64,000 bases of DNA from Spirosoma rhododendri (GCF_012849055.1 NZ_CP051677.1:4789001-4853000); one strand, 5' to 3'. Positions 52,877-62,304 are shown, counted from the stretch's first letter. The notes: generated by a model from the letters alone, not told the origin. A program made the numbers and translations.

Positions 52877-55783
52877 AAACCGATATCAATAACGAGTGGG
52901 CTGACCACTACGGCGCCGGTGTTCGTATTGTAGGTAGTGCGAACACCGGCCTCCAGTGGCGTCCGGATGCGCAGTACGTTGAAAACAATACTCAGGTCCG
53001 CGCCCACCGTCTGTGTCGAATACGCACTGCTGAATGCCGTATCGTAGAACAGCCCGCCTTTCAGACGCTGCACGTAAGCCAGCCGCCCCACTGACCAGTG
53101 CGTGTCGGCCAGGGGCAAGCGATAATCAATGCTGGTCGTAACGAGTTGCGGGGCTGTGATATAAGCCTGCCCGCGCGGGTAAAACACCGCCGGGCTAAAC
53201 TGGTAGGTGTCGCCTACCCCCTGCTGCTGATACCCGCCCCGCAGCCGCACCGAATGGTGTTTGCCAAATCCCGGTACATACAGCGTCCCCAGCACAGCCA
53301 ATTGACTGGCCATGAGCCGACCGCCGAACGGGGTATTGCGGTACACCGCCGACAGGGCCTGCCCCCATCGCGGAGCCACATCGCGTTTGCTCTGCCGGAA
53401 CAGCTGCGAATAACTAAATCCGTACGTCAGCGCGCTCAGCGAACCCGCAAACCCGACATCAGTCGTGTACCGGGCGGGCAGGTCGTAGCCCGTAACCTGC
53501 TGGTAATTGTAGTACGTCGACAAATTCATCGACCGCACATAGGCCGAATTGGTCAGCCGGAGGGGGAGCCGGACACCCGCCGACAACTGGTTGTATTGCC
53601 AGCGATCCGAGCGCAGCGAATCGAGAGGGGCATTCCGGTCACGGTCGATGTAAATGGATGTGTTTCGATTACCCCGCTGGAAGCTCAGATCGAAAATGGG
53701 GTAAGCGCCCTGATAGCTCAGGTTCGCGAAGAAATTTCCCACTTGCTCGGCCTGATTGTAAGCATAGCCCACGCCGAACTGGGTTGTACTCAGCAGATCC
53801 TGCGAATTGATGCCGACCGTCAGGTTTTGCCCGGTACTCCCCAGCACTGCCCCCACGAATACGGATTGAACGCATGCCCCAGCCGACTGAATCGCCGGGC
53901 CGGATACGCCACCGACGGCGTTGAATCGCGCAGTACGGCCCGCCCCGCTGCCGCACCGGGGTCCTGCTGCGGTAGCTTGCCGAAGAACCGTACGGGCGGA
54001 GTTGCCCCCCCGTTGGCGGGTACGGCCGCAACAGCCGTCCACGAGTTCGGGACAAACGGCGTGGTGACGATACGCGAACCAGTAGCGGCAAAATCATCGA
54101 ACGCCAACGCCTGTCCCGATGGCGACACAGCCGCGTGGTAAGCCGCCAGTGGCCGTGATGTTACCTGAAAAGCCTGCCCCGACCGCGTATCAACGGCGTA
54201 GATGTTGTCGATGCCGGAGCGGGGCGAATTGTACAATACGTACGGACCGACGGCCTGCGGATGACTGAGATTATCGTTGGAGCGGGGCAGCACATCGGTG
54301 GCTTCTCCGGTTTGGGTGTCGATGCGCTGAATCGTCTTCTGCCCGTTTTTAAGCCATACGACCACTACAGTCCGGTTGTCGGCCTGCCAGCGCGGGTGCT
54401 GGTAGAAAGCCCCGTCAGGGTTGGCCAGCGTCTTCAGCACACGGCCTGTCTGTCGGTCGAGCATCACGAGCCGGGTTTGGTACGTCGTTGTATTATCAAC
54501 GACGATCAGCCGGCTGTTGTCGGGCGAGAGGGCAACGGTAGTGTAGCGTGCGCGGTGGGTCAGGCGGGTGAGTTTGCCGGTTTTTACGTCGAGCAGCCGG
54601 ATATTCGAGTAGACGCGCTGCCCCCAGCGGGGGTCGAAGCCAAACTCGATCCAGCTGACCAGCGCGGGCGTGGCCGAGAGCATACCGGGATCTTTGGGAA
54701 AGCCCTGCACGTGCAGCGTCTGTTCGGGCTTATTCTTCCGCAGGAGAACCAGCCGGGGGTATCGCCCAGCCCGCTTTTGATGCAGATCAGCGTCGAGTCG
54801 TCCAGAAACTGCGGGTGCTGGTAGTTGGTAAACACGGGTCGGCGGGTTGCGCCTTTTTCAACCGAAGCAGGCAGCGCAGCAGCGGACGTCAGCACCAGAC
54901 CCGCCCGCTGTTTTTCCCAACTTTCCGTTGCGTCATTCATCGACTGCTGGTATAAGGCTTCGACGCTCAGGCCCGGCTGCGTAGCTGTCGCCGTCACGTC
55001 GCGGATGCTGCGCGAAAAGGCGAACGGCCACGGGAATCGGCGGTAGTTCCGGTTCAGTACCTGACTCCACACGTCGGGGCCGTAGGTACGCTTCAGGTAG
55101 GTCGTCATGAAATACCCCAGCACGTAATGATTCGGCACGTTGTCGCGAAATGAGCCACAAACGGCTTTCTGGTAGTCGAAGTCGAGTCCGGCGAGTCGGT
55201 TGGCGCGCATACCGAGGTCGAAACTGGGAATCCGCCCCCGGCCGCTGGTACTGAGCAGCGTTTCGGTACCGACCGCGTCGCCTTCGGCAAACCAGTCGGG
55301 CACGGTCAGCAACGGAACGTACAGGCCCGTATTACCGAAGAGCGTATACAGCACCCGGCCGTAATGTTGTAGCGCTTTGTCGTACTGCACCACATGGCGA
55401 AACTCGTGCACGGCCAGCAGATCGAGCCAGTCGAGGGTGCCGAGCAGCGTTGGGTCCTGGGGTGGCACAGCGAAAAACTCCGACCGGCGCGGGTAGAGCG
55501 TAACGAAGCCGTTGCTGCTGGTGCTCTGGTTTTGCAGCAGGACTGAAATACGGCGGGGGCGTTTGCCTAATGATGCGCTGACAGGTTCGTACAGCTGTTC
55601 GAGCCGCCCGGCGGTGCGTTCGGCCGTACTGTCGAAGCCCGTTGGGTAAAGCACCCGGAAGTGGGGGGTGTTGAGCTGATACCAGCGCAGACTGGCCGGG
55701 TTCTGGTCGAGAACCGGCAATGTTTGCGCGCTACCGAACCGGCAGCCAATCAGGAAAAGCAGTACAAGGCGGTGAGTTCTCAT
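52873..55783 (-). pseudogene. Outer membrane protein with zinc protease-like, beta-propeller and barrel parts, two frameshifts
   Basis: One long gene in three frames. From 55783: signal peptide (MRTHRLVLLFLIGCRFGSA), then a gluzincin-like domain with H126-E-F-R-H130 and a third ligand E167 (PDWFAEG). After a one-base loss near 54741-54750 it continues as a TolB/PD40-like propeller (GKLTRLTHRARYTTVALSPD, DLVLYNSPRSGIDNIY-like). After a missing base in five C at 53850-53854 it reads as an outer membrane barrel ending in DIGF. Restoring both bases gives 970 residues with no stop. The order is consistent with surface-exposed protease-propeller-barrel proteins of Bacteroidota; the function is unknown. 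Confidence 0.75.
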
Positions 55784-55959
55784 AGGCGATAACGCAAAAG
55801 TATTCGTCTACTGATTTCGACCCCGAAAAAACTATGTACTTTCGATAATTCGTATATAAGGCCAACCATCCAATGAATCTTATTCCGCCGTTGCTGTTAG
55901 TTAATCAGCGCGCCGGATTCGTGACAAACAGCGCACACGTACAAACCGTTAATACCCGC

Positions 55960-56292
55960 ATGGAAACCTACTATGACCCCGCCGATCTTAAGAAATTTGG
56001 CCAGATCAGCGAATTTCAGAAGGAATTAGCCGACAAGTTTTTCTCGTACTACGGCTCGGTGTTTGCCGAAGGCGCGCTGACCGCCCGTGAGAAATCACTA
56101 ATCGCTCTCGCCGTTGCCCACACGGTTCAGTGTGCTTATTGCATCGACGCCTACACCAACGATACGCTCGAAAAAGGATGCACTGAAGAGCAGATGATGG
56201 AAGCTGTTCACGTAGCCGCTGCCATCCGCAGTGGCTCGACGCTGGTCCACAGCGTCCAGATGATGAACAAAGTGAAACAGGTATCAATGTGA
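55960..56292 (+). CDS. AhpD/carboxymuconolactone decarboxylase-like protein, arsenosugar-associated
   Basis: 110 residues from the ATG at 55960 (METYYDPADLKKFGQISEFQ). It has the CMD/AhpD fold signature with GALTAREKSLIALAVAHTVQ and the redox pair C58-A-Y-C61 followed by His-rich helix residues. This form stands next to ArsS genes as the arsenosugar peroxidase-like protein. An in-frame start at 55873 would add 29 residues that the family lacks; a near-consensus -7 element TACTTTCG is at 55837-55844, so the longer form is not excluded. ArsS follows 96 bases later. Confidence 0.85.
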   Translation: METYYDPADLKKFGQISEFQKELADKFFSYYGSVFAEGALTAREKSLIALAVAHTVQCAYCIDAYTNDTLEKGCTEEQMMEAVHVAAAIRSGSTLVHSVQMMNKVKQVSM

Positions 56293-56299
56293 CGGGCGG

Positions 56300-56380
56300 G
56301 TTTAAGGTTTATCGTTTAAGGTGTAAGGTTTTTACCACAAGCGCACCAGCAACGTTGAACCTTGAACCGCAAACTTTAAA
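56300..56380. repeat. Inverted repeat with period-7 arms (element I)
   Basis: Left arm units: GTTTAAG, GTTTATC, GTTTAAG, GTGTAAG, GTTTTTACC. Right arm on the other strand: GTTTAAA, GTTTGCG, GTTCAAG, GTTCAACG. Pairing is imperfect. It fills the gap between the AhpD-like gene and arsS and ends 8 bases before the arsS start codon. Confidence 0.78.
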
Positions 56381-56388
56381 CGAAGAAT

Positions 56389-57432
56389 ATGAAAAGCCTT
56401 AAAGCGAGCGGGCATCAGCTGGCAAGTGCGGCAGCGCAGATTGAGCTGCTGGAGCAGCAGGCCGAGACCCGGCAACGCCCGACGTTCCGGAATCAGCTGG
56501 AGTCGATCGATCTGTTTCCGCTGCGGCCCACCGGCATCGACGTGTTGCAGATCAACGTCGGCAAGATGTGTAATCAGGTCTGTAAACACTGCCACGTCGA
56601 TGCGGGCCCCGACCGGAAGGAGATTATGACCCGCGAAACGATGCAGCAATGCATCGACGTGCTGGCTCAAACGAACATTCCGGTTGTCGACCTGACGGGT
56701 GGTGCGCCCGAAATGAACCCCAACTTCCGGTGGTTCGTGGAAGAGATCAAAAAGCTGGGGCGGCACGTGATCGTACGCTGCAACCTCACGATTATCGTGG
56801 CCAATCCGAAATACAACGATCTGCCCGACTTTTTCCGGCAGCATCAGATCGAAGTGGTCAGTTCGCTACCGTTCTACAATGCCGACAAAACCGACCGGCA
56901 GCGTGGGCAGGGCGTATTTCAGGATTCGATCAAGGCGCTGCACATGCTCAACGCCGTGGGCTACGGCCAACCCGACACCGGGCTGGTGCTCAATCTGGTC
57001 TACAATCCGGCGGGTGCGTTTATGCCCGGCTCGCAGGTCAGCTTGGAGCAGCAGTTCAAGCGGGTGCTGCTCAGCGAGTTCGGCATCGTGTTCAACAGCC
57101 TGTTTGCCATCACCAACATCCCCGTCAGCCGGTACCTCGACTACCTCGTGGCATCGGGTAACTACGACAGTTACATGGAAAAGCTAGTGAACGCTTTCAA
57201 CCCGACGGCAGCAGCGGGGGTGATGTGCCGCAACATGATTTCGGTCGGCTGGGATGGTCAGCTCTACGATTGCGACTTCAACCAGATGCTCGACCTGACG
57301 GTTCGCGTTCCGGGTCGGCATATCAGCGAATTCGACGCCGATGCGCTCATGCAGCGCGCCATCATCGTCAATGAGCACTGCTACGGCTGCACCGCCGGGG
57401 CCGGCTCCAGCTGTGGCGGCACGACGGCATAG
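56389..57432 (+). CDS. arsS: Arsenosugar biosynthesis radical SAM protein
   Basis: 347 residues. The radical SAM cluster is C61-N-Q-V-C65-K-H-C68; the family blocks VLQINVGKMC, VVDLTGGAPEMNPNFRWFVE, SSLPFYNADKTDRQRGQGVF and the C-terminal HCYGCTAGAGSSCGG agree with ArsS. The enzyme joins 5'-deoxyadenosyl to dimethylarsinous acid to form an arsenosugar precursor. With the AhpD-like protein just upstream it forms the usual pair; an ArsM methyltransferase is not seen nearby. A C-terminal SPASM-like cysteine set suggests a second cluster. Confidence 0.9.
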   Translation: MKSLKASGHQLASAAAQIELLEQQAETRQRPTFRNQLESIDLFPLRPTGIDVLQINVGKMCNQVCKHCHVDAGPDRKEIMTRETMQQCIDVLAQTNIPVVDLTGGAPEMNPNFRWFVEEIKKLGRHVIVRCNLTIIVANPKYNDLPDFFRQHQIEVVSSLPFYNADKTDRQRGQGVFQDSIKALHMLNAVGYGQPDTGLVLNLVYNPAGAFMPGSQVSLEQQFKRVLLSEFGIVFNSLFAITNIPVSRYLDYLVASGNYDSYMEKLVNAFNPTAAAGVMCRNMISVGWDGQLYDCDFNQMLDLTVRVPGRHISEFDADALMQRAIIVNEHCYGCTAGAGSSCGGTTA

Positions 57433-57433
57433 C

Positions 57434-57694
57434 GGGTTTGCGGTTTGTAGTTCGAGGTTTGTGGTTCCTCCTGTGGTTACTACCGGATGGGGAGAAGGGC
57501 TATTAATTCTGATCATCAATACCCCCCAGCCCCCTGAAGGGGGAGCGTTCCGTAAATGAGCAGCTCCCCTTCAGGGGGCTGGGGGTATTGACACTCCAAT
57601 AAAATTCGGCCCTCATCCGCTTAAATTCAGGAACTTAACAGATCCAGGATTAGGGGATGCCACCGGAGGAACCTTAAACCTCAGACCTTAGACC
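57434..57694. repeat. Inverted repeat with period-7 arms split by another repeat (element J)
   Basis: Left arm (57434-57471) units: GTTTGCG, GTTTGTA, GTTCGAG, GTTTGTG, GTTCCTC. Right arm (57662-57694) on the other strand: GTCTAAG, GTCTGAG, GTTTAAG, GTTCCTC. The middle has grown to about 190 bases and contains a second, unrelated inverted repeat (57514-57591). The arms have diverged in sequence but keep the 7-base phase. It lies between convergent genes and its right end is 3 bases from the ALDH stop codon. Confidence 0.8.
57514..57591. repeat. CCCCCAGCCCCCTGAAGGGG inverted repeat
   Basis: Two near-identical arms of about 29 bases in opposite orientation (CAATACCCCC then AGCCCCCTGAAGGGGGA; complement on the right) around a 14-base spacer. 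Each arm is itself a partial palindrome (CCCCTGAAGGGG). Repeats of this form are common in intergenic DNA of Bacteroidota and may be mobile. It sits inside element J. Confidence 0.85.
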
Positions 57695-57697
57695 CAA

Positions 57698-59128
57698 TTA
57701 AAAATACCGCATCAGGAACGCGATGGTTTTTTCAACGCGGTTGGTGTAGGGCGGGTAGATGGGGCGCAGCGTACCGAATAGCCGCTTCACAATGCCCCGC
57801 TGATTGGAAAACTCCTGAAAGCTGTAGAAGCCATTCGATTTCCCCAATCCGCTGTTATTGACTCCGCCAAACGGTAATTCGACGTTGCCAAACTGAAGCA
57901 GTGTATCATTCACGACTGTATCGCCCGCCGACGTCCGGTCGATGATGTACTGCGTGCGTTGCCGGTCGCGGCTGTGGATGTACAGGGCCAGCGGTTTCTC
58001 CCGTTGATTGATCGTGCGGAGCGCGTCGTCCAGCGTGCGGTACGTCAGAATGGGTAGTATCGGGCCGAAAATCTCCTCCTGCATCACCCGCATCTCGTCG
58101 GTAACAGTTTCCAGCAGCGTGGGTGCGATGAAATTGTCGGCTTCGTTCATTTGCCCGCACAGCGCAACCGTTGCTCCTTTCGCCAGCGCATCATCAAACA
58201 GCGCTTTCACCCGCCGGAAGTGATTGCTGTTGACGATCCGGGCGTAGCTGTCCGACGCTTCAACCGGCTTCCCATCAGGGCTGTACATGCTCACCATCGC
58301 ATTGCGCAGAGCCTCGACAAACGGCGCTTTGACCGACTCGTGAACCAGCAGGTAGTCGGGTGCAATGCAGGTCTGCCCGTTGTTCAGGCACTTGCCCCAC
58401 GCCAGTTGCCCGGCTGCCTGCCCCAGATTAGCCGACTCATCGACGATAGCAGGCGATTTGCCCCCCAGTTCCAGCGTCACCGACGCCAGGTGTTTGGCCG
58501 CTGCCGCCATCACGATGCGCCCCACAGCCGGGCTCCCCGTAAAGAATATGTGGTTAAACGGCAGTTCCAGCAACGCCGTCGATACCGTTGCGTCGCCCTC
58601 GAACACCGTCACTTCGTCGGCGGGGAAAAGCTCGGCAATCATCCGGCTGATTAGACCGGCGGTGTTGGGCGTTAGTTCGGAAGGCTTGATAATAACCACA
58701 TTACCAGCCGCCAGCGCCGACACCAGCGGCCGGATACTCAGCACAAACGGGTAGTTCCAGGGCGAAATAATCAGCACATTCCCCTTTGGTTCATGTACTA
58801 TTCGGCTCGTCGTACCGATCAGACTAATCGGAGTCGGGACCCGCTGCGGCTTCATCCAGCGTTTCAGGTGCCGGATCGTGTGGCGTATCTCACCGTTCAG
58901 GGCCATAAGTTCACCCATCATCACCTCGGCGGGCGGCTTGCGGAAGTCATCGTACATCGCCTGCTCGATGTCGGCCTGATGTGCCACGACCCAGCGTTGA
59001 ATGCGCCGGATTCGTTCGATCCGTTCGCTAGCTGTAGTCAGGGCCATTTGTGGCGCGTGTCGACGCTGACGGTCGAAGGTCGCAGCGAAATCGTTGCGCT
59101 GAACAGATGGTTGGGTTTCGGTTAGCAT
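57698..59128 (-). CDS. Aldehyde dehydrogenase (ALDH3-like)
   Basis: 476 residues. Motifs: ISPWNYPFVLSIRPL, IIKPSELTPNTAGLI, FFTGSPAVGRIVM, catalytic-base Glu220 in TLELGGKSP and nucleophile Cys254 in NNGQTCIAPDY, PFGGVNNSGLGKSNG. Length and the C-terminal membrane-like tail (RPIYPPYTNRVEKTIAFLMRYF) suggest a class-3 fatty-aldehyde dehydrogenase. The enzyme oxidises aldehydes with NAD(P). It is divergent from the XRE regulator at 59261. A one-mismatch -7 candidate (TACATTTA, minus strand) lies near 59168. Confidence 0.92.
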   Translation of the reverse strand: MLTETQPSVQRNDFAATFDRQRRHAPQMALTTASERIERIRRIQRWVVAHQADIEQAMYDDFRKPPAEVMMGELMALNGEIRHTIRHLKRWMKPQRVPTPISLIGTTSRIVHEPKGNVLIISPWNYPFVLSIRPLVSALAAGNVVIIKPSELTPNTAGLISRMIAELFPADEVTVFEGDATVSTALLELPFNHIFFTGSPAVGRIVMAAAAKHLASVTLELGGKSPAIVDESANLGQAAGQLAWGKCLNNGQTCIAPDYLLVHESVKAPFVEALRNAMVSMYSPDGKPVEASDSYARIVNSNHFRRVKALFDDALAKGATVALCGQMNEADNFIAPTLLETVTDEMRVMQEEIFGPILPILTYRTLDDALRTINQREKPLALYIHSRDRQRTQYIIDRTSAGDTVVNDTLLQFGNVELPFGGVNNSGLGKSNGFYSFQEFSNQRGIVKRLFGTLRPIYPPYTNRVEKTIAFLMRYF

Positions 59129-59228
59129 AGCGGTATGAACATCCGGCCAGAAAGTGGCCCGGCGGATTAAATGTAACGAAAACCCGACGAAGTTGGCTCG
59201 TTTGCGATTTAGTTGGCGAAACGACTAT

Positions 59229-59250
59229 CTTTAGCAAAACTTTAGCAAAA
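59229..59250 (+). promoter_or_regulatory. 11-bp tandem repeat overlapping a promoter, possible operator
   Basis: Two exact copies of CTTTAGCAAAA in tandem. The first overlaps a one-mismatch -7 element TATCTTTA (59226-59233). The repeat ends 10 bases before the XRE start codon, so it would lie at the transcription start. It fits an autoregulatory operator for the XRE protein or its 11-bp phasing, roughly one DNA turn. Confidence 0.45.
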
Positions 59251-59260
59251 CCACGACCGC

Positions 59261-60412
59261 ATGTCTCTCGTCAGCGAAAATATCCGCTACCTGCGCAAAC
59301 TCAACGGGCTGACGCAGGAACAGTTTTCCCGCAAAATCAACATCAAACGCTCATTGCTGGGTGCTTACGAGGAAGGGCGCGCCAACCCCAACCAGCAGAA
59401 CATGACGGCAATTGCTAAAGCCTTCAACACTACCATCGAGCTGCTGACCCGGCAGGACCTGCGGAAACTGCGCGAAACCCCCAGCCTGAGCATCCCCCTT
59501 GGCCAGCCTGCGCGGCACAGCGAACCGGCCGCCCGGGTCGATGGGTCGAGCATCCGGTCCGACGGAAAAATCGACCGCGACTCTGACCCGTTTCAGCACC
59601 CCGACTTCCCCGATATTTTCGGCGAATCGGCCGACGACGAGCCAACAACCCCGATGCCGCAACCGCTGGCGAAGGTGCTGAACAAGTACTATCAGGAAGC
59701 CCCCGTGCGCGAAACCCGCACGGCCCCGGCTCCGCCCATCATCACCCCACCCGTCCGGCCCTCAACCGCCGACGGGGTATCCGGCGTTTCGTTTCAACCC
59801 GTGTCAAACGGCCCCGCCAACGACCCGCTCTTTAGCCGCCCGGAATCACGTCCTGCGGCAGCGGTTCGTTCGGCAGATATGCCGAGTTTCAATCGCAACT
59901 ACGAATCTCCGGCAGCAACCGTATCTGCCGCACCCGCCGGGTCGGGCGTAGCGATTCCGGTGGTGATGCAGACGCAGTTCGTTGAGTATAGTCAGCGGTA
60001 TCAGCAGGCCGAATTTGTGCATCAGATGCCCGTTATGTCGCTACCCACCCTGACCGATGGCCACTACCGCGCCTTCGAGGCCGGGGCCGACTTCACGTTT
60101 CCCGGTGCGCTGCTCGTCGGGCAGTTCGTTCGTAACTGGTTCGACATTGCCGACGGCAAGTTTTACGTGGTCCTGACGGCACATCAGGGCATTTGCAGCC
60201 GTCGGGTGTACAATCAGGTAAAAATCAAAGGCTCGCTCCTGCTCACCGCCGACCGAGCCGATACCCCCAATCTGGAAATCGGGTTGAAAGATGTGCTTGA
60301 AGTATGGGAGATATGCGCTTTCGTGAGCCAGCAACTACCGCCACCCGTGCCCAGCACCGACCGGCTCCGCCAGCTTGTCGATGAATTGCGGCTGGAAGTC
60401 GGGCGATTCTAA
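59261..60412 (+). CDS. XRE-family regulator with disordered linker and C-terminal domain
   Basis: 383 residues. An HTH_3 domain occupies about 1-62 (ENIRYLRKLNGLTQEQFSRK, RSLLGAYEEGRANPNQQNMT). A long Pro/Ser/Thr/Ala-rich linker follows (about 75-235). The C-terminal part (about 250-383) has a beta-rich core: GHYRAFEAGADFTFPGALLV, NWFDIADGKFYVVL, SRRVYNQVKIKGSLLLTADR. It looks like the S24/LexA-like peptidase scaffold, but no Ser-Lys dyad could be identified. So it is a regulator that may bind a ligand or other protein. It is divergent from the ALDH gene; a tandem 11-mer sits at its promoter. Confidence 0.82.
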   Translation: MSLVSENIRYLRKLNGLTQEQFSRKINIKRSLLGAYEEGRANPNQQNMTAIAKAFNTTIELLTRQDLRKLRETPSLSIPLGQPARHSEPAARVDGSSIRSDGKIDRDSDPFQHPDFPDIFGESADDEPTTPMPQPLAKVLNKYYQEAPVRETRTAPAPPIITPPVRPSTADGVSGVSFQPVSNGPANDPLFSRPESRPAAAVRSADMPSFNRNYESPAATVSAAPAGSGVAIPVVMQTQFVEYSQRYQQAEFVHQMPVMSLPTLTDGHYRAFEAGADFTFPGALLVGQFVRNWFDIADGKFYVVLTAHQGICSRRVYNQVKIKGSLLLTADRADTPNLEIGLKDVLEVWEICAFVSQQLPPPVPSTDRLRQLVDELRLEVGRF

Positions 60413-60671
60413 AATGGTCATTGACCTGCGCTTCGAACGACGAAAATTACATACAAGTGTAAAAAAAAGTAAGCTAAACACTTGACGCTTTGCCTGATCA
60501 TGTTGATTTTTGCATGACCAATAGTCTATAGACTCAGTTATTTTAACGAAACTGACCTGCCAATCAGACGGGTTAGTTCGGTCTTCCTTCCTCTTTTGAA
60601 CGGGGCTTCGCTGACGGGTTTGTTTACACGCCCCGATCCGAAGCCCCTACCTGTTTACGGCGGCTGGTTCG

Positions 60672-60679
60672 TAGTTTTG
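60672..60679 (+). promoter_or_regulatory. Bacteroidota -7 promoter element TAGTTTTG
   Basis: Perfect TAnnTTTG match. It ends only 8 bases before the truA ATG at 60688, so the transcript would have almost no leader. Confidence 0.55.
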
Positions 60680-60687
60680 CCGTACTT

Positions 60688-61452
60688 ATGCGTTATTTTC
60701 TCGAACTCGCTTACCGGGGCACTCACTACCACGGCTGGCAGCGGCAACCCAATGGTATCAGTGTGCAGGAAGTGCTTGAAACGGCGCTGAGCACTATTCT
60801 GCGTGAGCCCATCGCCCTGACGGGTAGCGGCCGAACCGACACCGGCGTTCATGCCGGACAGCAATTCGCCCATTTCGAGACTAGTCAACCCCTGCCCGAT
60901 ACACTGATTCGTTCGCTCAACGGCATGACCAATGCCGACGTGGCCGTGTACGACTGCTTTCCCGTCGGGCCCGACGACCACGCTCGATTTACCGCTACCT
61001 ACCGCTACTATCAGTACCAGATTTGTCGGCGGAAAGACCCGTTTCGGGCTGATCTGGCGTATCAGTTTCCGTTTTCGGTGGATGTAGTGCGTATGAACGA
61101 AGCGGCTTCCCTACTGCTGACGCACACCGATTTCGAGAGTTTCAGCAAGGTAAAAACTGACGTCAAAACGTTCGACTGCCGCATCGACTTCGCTTATTGG
61201 GTGCAGCACGACACCGGTGATCTGACATTTCATATCCGGGCCGATCGATTTCTGCGCGGTATGGTGCGAGCTATCGTCGGCACCTTACTCGCCGTGGGGC
61301 AGGGTCGCCTGTCGGTTGCGGAGTTCGATGCCATAATCGAGGCCCGGAACCGGAAGCGGGCAGGGCGGGCAGCCCCGGCCGAAGGGCTGTCGCTGGTAGC
61401 GATCGGTTACCCAGAAAGCGTGTTCGCCGAACGAACCACCGGCCCCTCTTAG
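60688..61452 (+). CDS. truA: tRNA pseudouridine(38-40) synthase
   Basis: 254 residues. The catalytic Asp51 is in GSGRTDTGVHA; other TruA blocks are LAYRGTHYHGWQRQPNGISV, FTATYRYYQYQICRRKDPFR, FESFSKVKTDVKTFDCRI and FLRGMVRAIVGTLLAVG. The enzyme isomerises uridines 38-40 in the anticodon arm. It stands alone. The start is fixed by the promoter element 8 bases upstream. Bases 60413-60671 hold no other feature. Confidence 0.96.
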   Translation: MRYFLELAYRGTHYHGWQRQPNGISVQEVLETALSTILREPIALTGSGRTDTGVHAGQQFAHFETSQPLPDTLIRSLNGMTNADVAVYDCFPVGPDDHARFTATYRYYQYQICRRKDPFRADLAYQFPFSVDVVRMNEAASLLLTHTDFESFSKVKTDVKTFDCRIDFAYWVQHDTGDLTFHIRADRFLRGMVRAIVGTLLAVGQGRLSVAEFDAIIEARNRKRAGRAAPAEGLSLVAIGYPESVFAERTTGPS

Positions 61453-61518
61453 GCGTTTTACACCTGGCAACGTACGCCGGCCGCTATCAGCCACCTACGA
61501 CTCTAAAACTGCTTTCTT

Positions 61519-62148
61519 TTGACAATCGGAACAATTATTCTGGCAGCGGGCGACGCATCGCGCATGGGTGGCGAGGTGAAACAATTGCTTGTGTATAAAG
61601 AGCAAACCCTGATTCGCCGTACCGTCGAAACGGCGATGGCGCTTCAGCGGGGCCCCGTGGTGGTGGTGCTTGGCGCGAACCGCGACCGTATTGCGGGCGA
61701 ACTCACCGATCTGCCCGTTACGCTCATCGACAACCCCGCCTGGCCCACCGGGCAGGCGTCGTCGCTGAAAACCGGGCTGGCTGCGCTCTATCTGACCCAC
61801 AAAGACATCGACGCGGTACTGGTGCTGCACGTCGATCAGCCAATGGTGTCGCTTGGCCTGCTGTTGTACATGGTTGAGGTCAACGACGATCAGGGCAAAG
61901 GCATCGTGGCCTGCCGGTACGACACCCAACTCAGCGTGCCCGCCCTATTTGACCGCACGTACATTGACGAACTGCTGCAACTAAAGGGCGACAAAGGGGT
62001 GAAATGGGTAATCGGGCGGCACCGCGACGACTGCTCGGAAGTGCCCTTTGAAGCCGGGGCCGTCGACCTCGACTCCCGGCGCGACGTAGAACAGTTCCGG
62101 CAGGCTTACCTGGCCGCGTCGTCGGGTGAACTGCTGTCTGACGAGTAA
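61519..62148 (+). CDS. MobA-like nucleotidyltransferase (MocA/CTP type)
   Basis: 209 residues, NTP-transferase fold. Motifs: TIILAAGDASRMGGEVKQLL (GxRxG-type nucleotide loop), VVVLGANRDRIAGELTDLPV, DNPAWPTGQASSLKTGLAAL and the metal site LVLHVDQPMVSLG. This is the MobA-like/MocA family that attaches CMP or GMP to molybdopterin or makes similar activated cofactors. No molybdenum-enzyme gene is nearby. The start is a TTG at 61519; no ATG precedes the nucleotide loop. A Rossmann-like dinucleotide link to ispD-type enzymes is possible but less likely. Confidence 0.8.
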   Translation: MTIGTIILAAGDASRMGGEVKQLLVYKEQTLIRRTVETAMALQRGPVVVVLGANRDRIAGELTDLPVTLIDNPAWPTGQASSLKTGLAALYLTHKDIDAVLVLHVDQPMVSLGLLLYMVEVNDDQGKGIVACRYDTQLSVPALFDRTYIDELLQLKGDKGVKWVIGRHRDDCSEVPFEAGAVDLDSRRDVEQFRQAYLAASSGELLSDE

Positions 62149-62304
62149 GTCTGGTTGTGACAGGTTCTCTCGCGATGGTGGCACCCGACTGTGTGGTTGA
62201 CCATCATCCCCAAAAAAATCAGTAGATTGCCGGGTATTCTGCAAGGCGGTTCGCCCACGAATTGTGAGCCATTAACCGTTCTGGCAACCTGATCTGACCT
62301 ATTG

